Shown: in pieces, positions 1-6,988 of the stretch
Numbering within the stretch: the stretch's first letter is position 1
How the letters are laid out: the number at the start of each line of letters is the position of its first letter
Assembly: GCA_002441265.1 (NCBI GenBank)
Contig: DJVQ01000050.1
Location: forward strand, 165 to 22,986
Origin: Syntrophaceae bacterium UBA6252
GTDB lineage: Bacteria; Desulfobacterota; Syntrophia; Syntrophales; UBA6807
Length of the DNA: 22,822 bases
Reading direction: 5' to 3'
The notes under the pieces: model-generated
The model's database searches: none
Seen by the model: the letters and a program-made list of their open reading frames with translations, nothing else
What the model was told of the DNA's origin: nothing
Translations under genes and position numbers: made by a program

Positions 1-601
1 TGATGTCCGGGTCCTCCCGGAGGGCCCCTCTCAGGGCGGCGGCGAAGGATTTCGTGTGAAGCCCCACCTCCCTGTGGTTCACGATGCATCCCTTGCTCTC
101 GTGAACGAATTCGATGGGGTCCTCGATGGTGATGATGTGGTCCTTCCGGTTCCGGTTCGCTTCGTCGATGATGGAGGCGAGGGTGGTCGATTTCCCGCTC
201 CCCGTGGGGCCCGTCACGAGGACCAGTCCCCGGGGAAGGGCGGCGAGCTTCGTGATCACCAGGGGCAGTCCCAGTTCTTTCGCCGTCTGGATCTTCGTGG
301 GAATTTCACGGAAAGCCGCGGCAACCCCGTTCTTCTGCATGAAGAAATTCGCCCGGTACCGGGCAAGGCCCGGGATCTCATACGCGAAATCGACATCACC
401 CGTTTCCTCGAACTGCTTGATCTTGTGTTCCGCCGTGATTTCGTAAAGCATGGCCCGAAGCTCGTCGCTGTCCAGGGGATGATACTTGATCCGTTCGATC
501 TCCCCCCGGATCCGGATGCTCGGCTGCAGACCCGCGGTAAGATGAAGGTCCGATGCACCCTGCTCGTGCATCAACTGGAAAAAAGCGTCGATTTTCGCCA
601 T
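1..601 (-). CDS. pilT: Type IV pilus retraction ATPase PilT, N-terminal part (cut by window edge)
   Basis: This is the N-terminal 200 residues of a hexameric secretion-superfamily ATPase that powers pilus retraction at the inner membrane. The start is the ATG at 601, preceded by a GGAGGG ribosome-binding site, and the protein begins MAKIDAFFQLMHEQGASDLH, the usual PilT opening. Residues 1-100 form the PAS-like N-terminal domain. The Walker A motif GPTGSGKST is at 131-139 and the Asp box TIEDPIEF at about 158-165. The reading frame leaves the window at LREDPDI, just before the expected Walker B, so about 150 residues are missing. PilT and PilU are hard to tell apart from this part; the length and motifs fit PilT. 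The gene is divergent from the metal-uptake operon and probably uses the leftward promoter at 669-698. Confidence 0.93.
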   Translation of the reverse strand, partial: MAKIDAFFQLMHEQGASDLHLTAGLQPSIRIRGEIERIKYHPLDSDELRAMLYEITAEHKIKQFEETGDVDFAYEIPGLARYRANFFMQKNGVAAAFREIPTKIQTAKELGLPLVITKLAALPRGLVLVTGPTGSGKSTTLASIIDEANRNRKDHIITIEDPIEFVHESKGCIVNHREVGLHTKSFAAALRGALREDPDI

Positions 602-668
602 GGTCCCTCCCCGGGATGATGTGTGATCCGCCCTGCCCGGCGGGACCGCCGCCGTGTAAGGCAAGAAG

Positions 669-698
669 AATGTAAGGGAATCCTTCCCGTCCTGTCAA
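669..698 (-). promoter_or_regulatory. Leftward sigma-70-type promoter for pilT
   Basis: On the minus strand there is a perfect TTGACA (693-698). It is followed after 18 nt by TACATT (669-674), or after 17 nt by TTACAT. It would give a leader of about 60 nt before the pilT start at 601. The -35 is convincing and the -10 is weak. Confidence 0.55.
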
Positions 699-736
699 GA
701 ATTGTTTCTCACCGCCAAAAAGTTGTCCTTGACAGG
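691..736. repeat. Inverted repeat joining the two divergent -35 boxes
   Basis: CCTGTCAAG at 691-699 and CTTGACAGG at 728-736 are perfect 9-bp inverted copies separated by 28 nt. Each arm contains one TTGACA box, that of pilT on the left and that of the metal-uptake operon on the right. The divergent promoters are therefore symmetric. The arms are 37 bp apart centre to centre, about 3.5 helical turns. This may be a shared operator or only two independent consensus -35 boxes with matching flanks. Confidence 0.6.
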
Positions 737-756
737 TCTCCCGGATGTGTTATGAA
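729..756 (+). promoter_or_regulatory. Rightward sigma-70-type promoter upstream of the metal-uptake operon
   Basis: TTGACA (729-734) is followed after 16 nt by TATGAA (751-756), with a TG one base upstream of the hexamer (extended -10). Transcription would start near 763, about 436 nt before the first gene (tonB-like, 1199), so a long untranslated leader is predicted. Confidence 0.6.
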
Positions 757-1198
757 AACAAAAAAAGTAGCACGCAGATCTGAAGATGTCTTCAGTGGTT
801 CGCTTCGGAGTTTCCCTGGAAAAGTCGCTTCCGGAGAGGCTCGGTGCCTGAGCCGGGAGAGGGTGCGCACCCGCCGCCCGGGAACCCGCGGAATCCGGTC
901 CGCCGGATGCCGGTACCGGGGCATGCGGGAAAGGCCACGAAACGGCCGCTGCCGTTGTGCGCATCGACGGCCGCCACGGGCAGGCAGTTCCCGCCGGGCT
1001 AACGAACGTCCGGCGGCGGGATCGGCTGGCGATTTTTTTTCGCCCTCGGTGTTACGAATTTTATATACATGACATCAATGCTTTCCGGGGGGACGGGAAG
1101 GCCTTGATATCCGTCCTCCGGAACGGGTCGGGACATCCGATCCCGTCAAGGCGGACGGTTCCCATGAACGTTTTGCGAAGCCTCCGATCGTCGGACCC
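757..1198 (+). promoter_or_regulatory. Long gene-free leader with tandem hairpins and a T8 tract
   Basis: No credible gene lies here; the open frames are arginine-rich and look like chance. The stretch holds three perfect 6-bp stems with 4-nt loops: CTGAAG/CTTCAG (780-795), ATCCGG/CCGGAT (893-908) and AACGGC/GCCGTT (941-956). There is also a GGCTC/GAGCC hairpin (838-854) and the palindrome GGGTGCGCACCC (861-872). An 8-bp stem TCCCGCCG/CGGCGGGA (989-996/1014-1021) lies 11 nt before a run of eight Ts (1033-1040), which is possibly a poor intrinsic terminator. A bulged 9-bp hairpin follows at 1123-1146. Downstream of a good promoter and upstream of a transport operon, this could be a regulatory leader or a small RNA. 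It does not match a riboswitch class I know. Confidence 0.4.
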
Positions 1199-1948
1199 AT
1201 GAAAGAGCGTCACTCGGCGACATTCATATCCGTCGCCATGCATTTGTGCGTCCTGTCGCTGTTGATGCTCCCTTCCTTCGAAAGGCAGGAACGGACGTTC
1301 AACGTGGTCATGGTCGATTTTTCCGTTCCCGGGGATTCGTTCCAGAAACCGTCCGCTCCGAAGGGCGATGCACCGGCGGTCAGAAAAAGGCAGCCGGTCC
1401 CGAAAAGCAAACCGGCGGCGGTAAAGGCGGTTGCACCGAAGCGGGCGGCGAAAAAGAAGGCGGCGCCCGTACCTGCAAAGGAACAGGCCGCATTTTCCGA
1501 GGGGACGGCCGTCGCCGCCCTGTCGGACCCTCCGGGCGAAACGGACGCCCCTTCCGCGCCGGAACCGGCCGGCGCGCCGCCGGCGCAAAACGGGCCGGCG
1601 GAGGGAATGGAGTACGGCGGACGGGCGGGGGATCGAAACGGGGGAAATGCGGCTGCGGGGGGCGAAGACTACAGCTGCATCCGCAACGCGGTCATGATGA
1701 ACATCCGTTATCCGGAACGGGCGAGGAGGCTGGGCATCGAGGGAACGGTTCTCATCTCCTTCGTCGTTCTGGAAGATGGAACGACGAGCGAGATCAGGAT
1801 CATCGACAGTTCGGAGTGCCGGCTCCTGGACGACAGCGCGAGAGACGCCGTGGCGAGGACCCGCGTCATGAGGAAGGCGCCCTGCAGGGTCGCCGTCTGC
1901 CTGCCCATCCTCTACAGGCTTCGCGGATCGGGGATCGACGGCACCTGA
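1199..1948 (+). CDS. TonB-family energy transducer
   Basis: A 249-residue inner-membrane-anchored protein that would couple proton motive force (through ExbB/ExbD, absent here) to the outer-membrane receptor encoded next. It has a short basic N-terminus and one membrane segment at about residues 9-25. That segment carries the S-x-x-x-H pattern (S11, H15) known from TonB N-termini. A Lys/Ala/Pro-rich periplasm-spanning linker (about 50-135) and a C-terminal TonB domain (about 157-245, with YPERARRLGIEGTV) follow. Four cysteines (160, 207, 229, 234) in or next to the C-terminal domain are unusual and could form disulfides. The ATG at 1199 gives a sensible N-in topology. However, it has no Shine-Dalgarno, and a TCCGA/TCGGA hairpin (1183-1195) occupies that position. 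The gene heads the metal-uptake operon. Confidence 0.85.
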   Translation: MKERHSATFISVAMHLCVLSLLMLPSFERQERTFNVVMVDFSVPGDSFQKPSAPKGDAPAVRKRQPVPKSKPAAVKAVAPKRAAKKKAAPVPAKEQAAFSEGTAVAALSDPPGETDAPSAPEPAGAPPAQNGPAEGMEYGGRAGDRNGGNAAAGGEDYSCIRNAVMMNIRYPERARRLGIEGTVLISFVVLEDGTTSEIRIIDSSECRLLDDSARDAVARTRVMRKAPCRVAVCLPILYRLRGSGIDGT

Positions 1949-1981
1949 ATGCTCCGGCGATCCTTCCATATACCCATTCCA

Positions 1982-1996
1982 TTCGAGATTCTCGAA
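1982..1996. promoter_or_regulatory. Perfect 7-1-7 palindrome upstream of the receptor gene
   Basis: TTCGAGA-T-TCTCGAA is a 15-bp perfect dyad in the 235-nt gap between the TonB-like and receptor genes. The 7-1-7 layout is that of a dimeric repressor site, although the sequence is unlike the Fur consensus. No second copy was noticed in the window. Confidence 0.35.
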
Positions 1997-2122
1997 GAGC
2001 GACGGGAGGTGATGGAATCGTTTCGATGACGAAAAAGGAAAGTTCGCATACGGATCATGAGAGAGGGCAGGGCCGCCTTGTCGGGAACCGCCCCGCCCCC
2101 CGGAAAGAAGCGATGTACGTGA

Positions 2123-2158
2123 CACCGCCTTTTCTCGATGATTCTATCAGAGGCGGTG
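2123..2158 (+). promoter_or_regulatory. Hairpin just upstream of the receptor start
   Basis: CACCGCCT (2123-2130) pairs perfectly with AGGCGGTG (2151-2158) across a 20-nt loop. It ends 25 nt before the receptor ATG. No T run follows, so it is not an intrinsic terminator. It may tune translation or mRNA stability of the receptor relative to the TonB-like gene. Confidence 0.35.
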
Positions 2159-2183
2159 GCGAAAAGGAAAGGGAAACTCACCA

Positions 2184-4277
2184 ATGAAAAGAACCTTGAG
2201 ATTCACCGTCTGCATTTTGTTGTGCTTCTTCGTCATGAGCATGCCCGGATGGGCGGAGGAGCGGCAGGAGGGAAAGGGAAGCGAAGAGAAGGAGAAGCCG
2301 GTGACCCTGGAGGAGATCACCGTATTCGGCACCCCGTACATCAATCCGGTCACGCCCATCAACACCCCTTTCGGAACCCAGTACAACCTGGTGACGGAAG
2401 AGCAGATCAAGGAGCAGAACGCCTACGACTTCCAGTCCACCCTGCGCGACGTTCCGGGGGTCATGTTCCAGAGCAAGAATCTGATGGGAAGCCAGACCAG
2501 CCACAGCATTTACGTTCGCGGACGCGGGGCCAGCCACCCGAGCTCCGACATCGTCATCCAGTATGACGGGGTTCCCCGTTTCGGCGCCCTTTTCGGCCAG
2601 GTGCTGGGCGACGGCATCGCCGTCTCCACGATCGGGGGGGTGGAGGTCTACAAGAGCCCGCAGCCGTCACGATTCGGGAGCGGCTACGCCATGATCAACG
2701 TCCTTCCCAAGTACCTCAGGGAAGAGGGACGCGAGGTGATCGTCGATACGAGCGCCGGCAGCCACGGCACCTTCAGCGAGAGCCTCTCCGGCGGCGTCAG
2801 GCAGGGGCCCTTCGATGCCTACCTCTCGCAGAGCTGGGCCTCCACGGACGGCCACGTCGACCATTCCCGCGCCCAGCAGCAGAACTATTACGCCAACATG
2901 GGGTATCAGATCAACCGGATCTGGAACGTCCGGTTTCTGATCAACCACGTGGAAAGCCAGACCCTGGCGCCCATGCCGGAGGTCACGCCCACCTCGACGA
3001 ACGGCGTGAGCTGGCCCGGCGCGGAACGGTACGACACCGACACCACCTTCACCACCCTGACAGTGGCGCATCAGAACGAGGACGTCAACGGCTACCTCAA
3101 GGCCTACTGGAACGACACCGATTTCGACATTCTTCAGGAATTGAAGAACGGACAGCGCTACGGCAGCGGAACCGGCGGGCTCTGGTCCCGTCAGGAGATC
3201 ACCCAGAACGGAATCCGGGCCAGAGAGGACCTGGCGCTGTGGACGGGCGGCGAAATCGTCGCCGGCGTGGACATGGACTGGACCGCCCTGGAAAACACCC
3301 AAAGGACCTACAGCGGTGAGGCGGCGGCCGGGATCAACGGAGGCAAGGCGGAACGGCTCTGGGATTTCCCCAACACGATGATCCTCTCTCCCTATGTCGC
3401 CGTGAGTCAGAAGATCGGCACGCCTGAAGGGTTCCACGTCACGCCGTCGGCGGGTTTCCGCTATTACCGGCACAACGAGTTCGAGGACGTCTCGTCGCCC
3501 CAGGCCGGGCTGTCGGCGGGCTACGGAAATACCGACCTCCATTTCAACTACGCCCGGGGCGTCAATTACCCCTCTCCGGTCGTCCTCATGAACCTGGTGC
3601 TCGAAGGTTCCTCGGTAAGCGATCCCGGCCAGTACTGGAAGGACCTCAAACCGGAGGTCGTGGACCACTACGAGGTGGGGCTGACCCACACCTGGCCGGA
3701 AACGGCTTCCCTGGGGGCAACGGCCTTCTACGACAGGGGCAAGGACCGCTTTCAGGCCTACATGTACGGCGCGATCCCCACGCAATTCAACGACCTCATC
3801 GGCAGGTATGAAATCCGCGGGCTGGAACTGACCGGCACGGTAACCCCGCTGAAAAACCTCGAGCTCACCGCCGGCGCCACCTGGATGGAGGTCGAGGCCA
3901 GGGGCAGCGACGGGATCGAACGGGACAAGATGCCCTACACCCCCAGTTTCCAGTTTCAGGCCGGCCTCAACTGGAAGTTCCTGGAGCGCTTCCGGCTCTT
4001 CATGGACGTCCAGCACCTCAGGAACGTGTATTCCGCCACGAGCATGCGAACCGCCACGTTCAACTTCTCGGAACTGACCGAAGCGAACAAGCTCGACAAC
4101 ATGACCGTGGCAAACACCCGCCTGAGTTATCGTTTCGACTGCGAAACGCTCCGCCTGAAGGATTCGGAAGCCTTCCTCGCGGTCAACAACATTTTCAACA
4201 CGGAATACGAGTACGCAAAAGGCTACACCATGCCGGGAATCACGGTGTTCGCCGGCGTGAGTCTGAAATTCAATTAA
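2184..4277 (+). CDS. TonB-dependent outer-membrane receptor
   Basis: A 697-residue gated beta-barrel that would import a metal chelate or similar ligand across the outer membrane. A signal peptide (1 to about 24, ending GWAEE) is followed by a TonB-box-like EEITVFG (43-49). The plug domain (about 55-180) contains LRDVPGVMF, SIYVRGRGASHPSSDIVIQYDGVP and GGVEVYKSP. The remaining residues form the barrel, ending LKFN. The last residue is Asn after Phe, instead of the usual terminal aromatic. Start choice is supported by the signal peptide and a purine-rich AAAGGAAAGGGAAA upstream. It lies between its own TonB-like transducer and an ABC importer, so the three probably act in series. The ligand cannot be read from the sequence. 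Confidence 0.93.
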   Translation: MKRTLRFTVCILLCFFVMSMPGWAEERQEGKGSEEKEKPVTLEEITVFGTPYINPVTPINTPFGTQYNLVTEEQIKEQNAYDFQSTLRDVPGVMFQSKNLMGSQTSHSIYVRGRGASHPSSDIVIQYDGVPRFGALFGQVLGDGIAVSTIGGVEVYKSPQPSRFGSGYAMINVLPKYLREEGREVIVDTSAGSHGTFSESLSGGVRQGPFDAYLSQSWASTDGHVDHSRAQQQNYYANMGYQINRIWNVRFLINHVESQTLAPMPEVTPTSTNGVSWPGAERYDTDTTFTTLTVAHQNEDVNGYLKAYWNDTDFDILQELKNGQRYGSGTGGLWSRQEITQNGIRAREDLALWTGGEIVAGVDMDWTALENTQRTYSGEAAAGINGGKAERLWDFPNTMILSPYVAVSQKIGTPEGFHVTPSAGFRYYRHNEFEDVSSPQAGLSAGYGNTDLHFNYARGVNYPSPVVLMNLVLEGSSVSDPGQYWKDLKPEVVDHYEVGLTHTWPETASLGATAFYDRGKDRFQAYMYGAIPTQFNDLIGRYEIRGLELTGTVTPLKNLELTAGATWMEVEARGSDGIERDKMPYTPSFQFQAGLNWKFLERFRLFMDVQHLRNVYSATSMRTATFNFSELTEANKLDNMTVANTRLSYRFDCETLRLKDSEAFLAVNNIFNTEYEYAKGYTMPGITVFAGVSLKFN

Positions 4278-4286
4278 TTGGGCTTC

Positions 4287-4327
4287 GGGGAACCGGGAGC
4301 GGCGTCACCGGGCGCCGCTCCTTCCCC
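4287..4327 (+). promoter_or_regulatory. Strong intercistronic hairpin between receptor and binding-protein genes
   Basis: GGAGCGGCG (4296-4304) pairs with CGCCGCTCC (4313-4321). GGGGAA (4287-4292) then pairs with TTCCCC (4322-4327), giving about 15 pairs with a 3-nt bulge on the left arm. It ends directly at the ribosome-binding site of the next gene and has no T tract. It looks more like an mRNA-processing or expression-ratio element than a terminator. Confidence 0.45.
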
Positions 4328-4343
4328 GGGAAAGGATCGTTCG

Positions 4344-5174
4344 ATGCGGGGAAAATGGATCACGTTTCTCGCGGCTGCGGCCGCCGCGCTCCTCATCGCC
4401 TCCGCCGGCCTGTCGGGCGCCCCGCCGCCGGGGGAGGCGGGAAAGGCCCGCGTTGTCGTGACGTCGGATACGATCCTGTCCGGCATGATCGCCTCGCTTC
4501 TGCCTCCCGGCCGCTACGTCGTGGACGCGGTCCTGTCGCCGGGGCAATGCCCCGGCCACTACGACGTCAAGTTCTCGGACATCGAGAAGATCAAAAGGGC
4601 CGATCTGGTCGTTTCCTTCACGGGGATGCCCTTCATGAAGATCATCGGCGCGGAGGGCCGGAAGCTGTTGCTTGTGGATACGGAGGACCGCAACTGGATG
4701 GTGCCGGATTCCTATCTCCATGGCCTGGGTCTCCTTGCCGGCGAGCTTTCGAAACGTTTTCCGGAAGACAGGGAGACCATTCTGAGGTGCAAGGAGGAAA
4801 CGACCCGGACGGTCAGAAACACGTCCCGATCACTCGTTCGGAACATTCGACGGGCGGGTCTTTCGGGAAAACCGGTCATCGCATCCTCCATGCAGAAGGA
4901 ACCGCTCGAGTGGATGGGTTTTCTCGTCGTCGGGGAATACGGCAGACCGGAGGCGATGTCCGCCGGGGAAATCGTGCGGATCGTCAAAACGGGAAAGGAA
5001 CGGCATGCGATCGCCGTGGTGGACAATCTCCAGTCGGGGCCCGACGCAGGAAGGGGAATCGCCGAGACCCTGGGCATCCCGCACGTGGTCCTGACCAATT
5101 TCCCGTCCGAGGAAGGTTATCTCGCCACGCTCGGCGAGAACACGGCCGTCATCATGGCCGCATTGCGAAAATGA
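4344..5174 (+). CDS. Periplasmic metal-binding protein of an ABC-3 importer (ZnuA/TroA superfamily, divergent clade)
   Basis: A 276-residue secreted solute-binding protein that would hand a metal ion to the ABC importer encoded next. The ATG at 4344 has GGGAAAGGA 8 nt upstream and starts a typical signal peptide (1 to about 26). An upstream in-frame TTG at 4278 would add 22 residues running through the hairpin and is rejected. Helix-rich cluster A-I features are present, with CPGHYD (69-74) holding the first ligand His72. The second and third classical histidines are not evident: those regions read NWMVP (117-121) and SMQKEPLEWMGF (182-193). The C-terminal part has VVDNLQSG (225-232) and LTNFP (250-254). 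From memory, a clade with CPGH-x-D and DNLQSG occurs in anaerobic bacteria and archaea with undefined metal specificity. Zn, Mn, Fe and Co all remain possible. Confidence 0.8.
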   Translation: MRGKWITFLAAAAAALLIASAGLSGAPPPGEAGKARVVVTSDTILSGMIASLLPPGRYVVDAVLSPGQCPGHYDVKFSDIEKIKRADLVVSFTGMPFMKIIGAEGRKLLLVDTEDRNWMVPDSYLHGLGLLAGELSKRFPEDRETILRCKEETTRTVRNTSRSLVRNIRRAGLSGKPVIASSMQKEPLEWMGFLVVGEYGRPEAMSAGEIVRIVKTGKERHAIAVVDNLQSGPDAGRGIAETLGIPHVVLTNFPSEEGYLATLGENTAVIMAALRK

Positions 5175-5977
5175 AAAGAACGGGGGCGTCCGGATCCGCA
5201 GTGCACGATCCCGTCATGGAACTGGAGGGAATCACCGTCCGGAAATCGAGGGGGCTTCTCCTGGACGACGTCAGCCTTCGCGTGTCCCGCAATGAGTTCG
5301 TCGGGATCATCGGTCCCAACGGCGCCGGAAAAACGACGCTTTTGAACGTCATCGCCGGATTCGAGCGGTTCGAGGGCGCGCTTCGCCTGTTCGGGCGCCG
5401 CGAGTCCCGGAAACGGACCCGGGAAACGCAGTTGCGGATCGGATATGTCCCCCAGCTCTTTCCCATCGATCCGGCCTTTCCGATCCTCGCCGCGGAGGCG
5501 GTGATGACGGGCGCCGTCGGCCGCCTGGGATTCTTCCGCCGGTCCGGCGAGGCGGAGCGGGAAAAGGCGATGCGGCTGATGGAGATGATGCGCATGGCCC
5601 ACCTGGCGGACAGCCCCCTGGGCCAGCTCTCGGGGGGGGAACGGCAGAAGGTGTCGCTGGCGCGCGCCATTCTCCAGGAACCGGACATCCTCCTCATGGA
5701 CGAGCCCACGGCGAATCTGGACATCGCCGTCCAGAGGGAGGTCCTCATACTCATCAACGAACTCCACCGGCGGGAAAACATGACCTTTCTTTTCGTCACC
5801 CACGACTTCACGATGCTGCCCGCGGCGATGCGCCGGGCCGTGCTGCTGGACCGGGGCAGGGTAGTCTTCGACGGCGACGTGAGCGGCGCCCTGTCGAGCG
5901 AGACTTTGAGCGGGCTTTTCCGGTATCCCATCGAACTGTTCGAGCGCAACGGGAGGAGATACGTTTCCTATGACTGA
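5171..5977 (+). CDS. ABC transporter ATP-binding protein (ZnuC-like)
   Basis: The 268-residue cytoplasmic ATPase of the metal importer. It has Walker A GPNGAGKTT (48-56), Q-loop Gln95 in YVPQLF, signature LSGGERQKVSLARA (153-166), Walker B DILLMDEP (172-179), D-loop ANLD and H-loop His211. The chosen ATG at 5171 overlaps the preceding stop as ATGA, which implies translational coupling to the binding protein; a later Met at residue 16 is a possible alternative start. The length is ordinary for the family. The stop codon lies one base before a dispersed palindromic repeat, so the last residues could have been shaped by that insertion. Confidence 0.93.
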   Translation: MKRTGASGSAVHDPVMELEGITVRKSRGLLLDDVSLRVSRNEFVGIIGPNGAGKTTLLNVIAGFERFEGALRLFGRRESRKRTRETQLRIGYVPQLFPIDPAFPILAAEAVMTGAVGRLGFFRRSGEAEREKAMRLMEMMRMAHLADSPLGQLSGGERQKVSLARAILQEPDILLMDEPTANLDIAVQREVLILINELHRRENMTFLFVTHDFTMLPAAMRRAVLLDRGRVVFDGDVSGALSSETLSGLFRYPIELFERNGRRYVSYD

Positions 5978-5978
5978 C

Positions 5979-6100
5979 GGCAAAGTAAAAAGCTCCATAT
6001 GCTGCGTTGCCCTTCTTCCCTCCTCACTGCGACGTACCACAAGTGCGTCTCATTCGTCGGGACTCGGGCGCCTTGCCTCTGGAGCTTTTTTTACTTTGCC
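5979..6100 (+). repeat. Complete 122-bp palindromic dispersed repeat (MITE/REP-like), copy 1
   Basis: Terminal inverted repeats GGCAAAGTAAAAAGCTCC (5979-5996) and its complement (6081-6100, with two extra Ts) enclose an interior beginning ATATGCTGCGTT. An internal hairpin is formed by GACGTAC/GTGCGTC (6031-6037/6043-6049). A closely similar sequence in the same orientation starts at 22730. The right arm contains seven Ts after GGAGC, so the folded RNA could terminate or attenuate transcription between ATPase and permease. There is no open reading frame. It is probably a non-autonomous element; I recall similar elements in deltaproteobacterial genomes but could not verify this. Confidence 0.85.
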
Positions 6101-6142
6101 ATTTGAAAAAACATCCCCGGACTTCTTCACGGGTTCGCCGCG

Positions 6143-6988
6143 ATGGAACAGCTGATCGACGCCCTCGCGTACCCGCCCATCCAACGGGCCGTCCTCGCAT
6201 GCGTGCTCTGCGGCGCCGGCTGTTCCCTCCTTTCCGTTTTCGTCGTGCTCATGAAGATGCCGCTGATCGGCGTCTCCATGTCGCACGCCGCCTTCGCGGG
6301 GGCCGTCCTGGGCATGCTGATCCACGTCAATCCCTTCCTGAGCGGATTGATTCTCTGCCTTCTCACGGCGGGGATCCTGGGCCCCCTTTCGGACCGGACG
6401 GATATCGCCCCGGAGAACGTACTCGGCATCCTTTTTTCCTTCCTCATGGGCGTCGCCTTTCTCGGCATGGGGATCCTCACCCACACGAAGGCCGAGGCCC
6501 TCAACCTCATATGGGGAAGCCTGTTGTCGCTTTCCGGTCCCCATCTCGCGGTCCTGGCGGCGGTCACGGTCCTCCTCGTCGCGTTCATCCTCCTTTTCTT
6601 CAAGGAGATCCGCTCCGTCCTGTTCAACCGGCGGCTGGCCGCGGCGAGCGGCGTTCCCGAACGGCCGATCTACTATGCCCTGCTGTTTCTCACCGGCGCG
6701 ATCGTGTCCTCGAACCTGACCACCGTCGGCGGCCTTCTTATTTTCGCCCTGCTCGTCCAGCCCGGCGCAACGGCGCTTCAACTCACCTACAATCTGAAAC
6801 ATTTTTTCATCATCTCCGCTTTTTCGGGAATCGCCGCCTGCCTTCTGGGGCTTGTCGCATCGTATCTCCTCGACCTGCCTTCCGGGGCGGCGGTGGTCCT
6901 CGCGGCGACCGCGATCTTCGCCGCCGCGTATGTCTTCTCACCCAAGCGCCGCAAGGCCGGCCCAAAGAAAGGAAAACCCGTCTCATGA
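6143..6988 (+). CDS. ABC-3 family metal permease (ZnuB-like)
   Basis: A 281-residue inner-membrane channel subunit with about eight hydrophobic segments. It contains the family pattern SVFVVLMKMPLIGVSMSHAAFAG (residues about 30-52), corresponding to the LRRMSLIGDALSH region of ZnuB-type permeases, and LTTVGGLLIFALLVQPGATA further on. It would form the membrane pore with the ATPase encoded upstream. The ribosome-binding site before ATG 6143 is weak. The inserted repeat separates it from the ATPase gene by 165 nt, whereas the other junctions of this operon overlap. It is not FecCD/BtuC-like, which argues against cobalamin or siderophore import. The tail is basic (SPKRRKAGPKKGK). Confidence 0.9.
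   Translation: MEQLIDALAYPPIQRAVLACVLCGAGCSLLSVFVVLMKMPLIGVSMSHAAFAGAVLGMLIHVNPFLSGLILCLLTAGILGPLSDRTDIAPENVLGILFSFLMGVAFLGMGILTHTKAEALNLIWGSLLSLSGPHLAVLAAVTVLLVAFILLFFKEIRSVLFNRRLAAASGVPERPIYYALLFLTGAIVSSNLTTVGGLLIFALLVQPGATALQLTYNLKHFFIISAFSGIAACLLGLVASYLLDLPSGAAVVLAATAIFAAAYVFSPKRRKAGPKKGKPVS

Noticed and set aside
838..1040. Cobalamin riboswitch in the metal-operon leader
   Set aside because: Short blocks such as GGGAACCC, AATCCGG and GCCAC occur in the right order. However, the P4 pairing is broken and the invariant 3' box (GCCCGGAGACCTGCC-like) is absent, and the permease is not BtuC-like.
623..1072. 149-codon + strand open frame
   Set aside because: Arginine-rich, low-complexity translation with no ribosome site and no family resemblance; typical of chance frames in GC-rich DNA.
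1061..2125. 354-codon minus-strand open frame opposite the TonB-like gene
   Set aside because: Arg/Ser-rich shadow of a recognised gene, running across the intergenic gap.
4278..4343. 22-residue N-terminal extension of the binding protein from TTG 4278
   Set aside because: It would translate through a strong hairpin and precede the signal peptide; ATG 4344 has a proper ribosome site.
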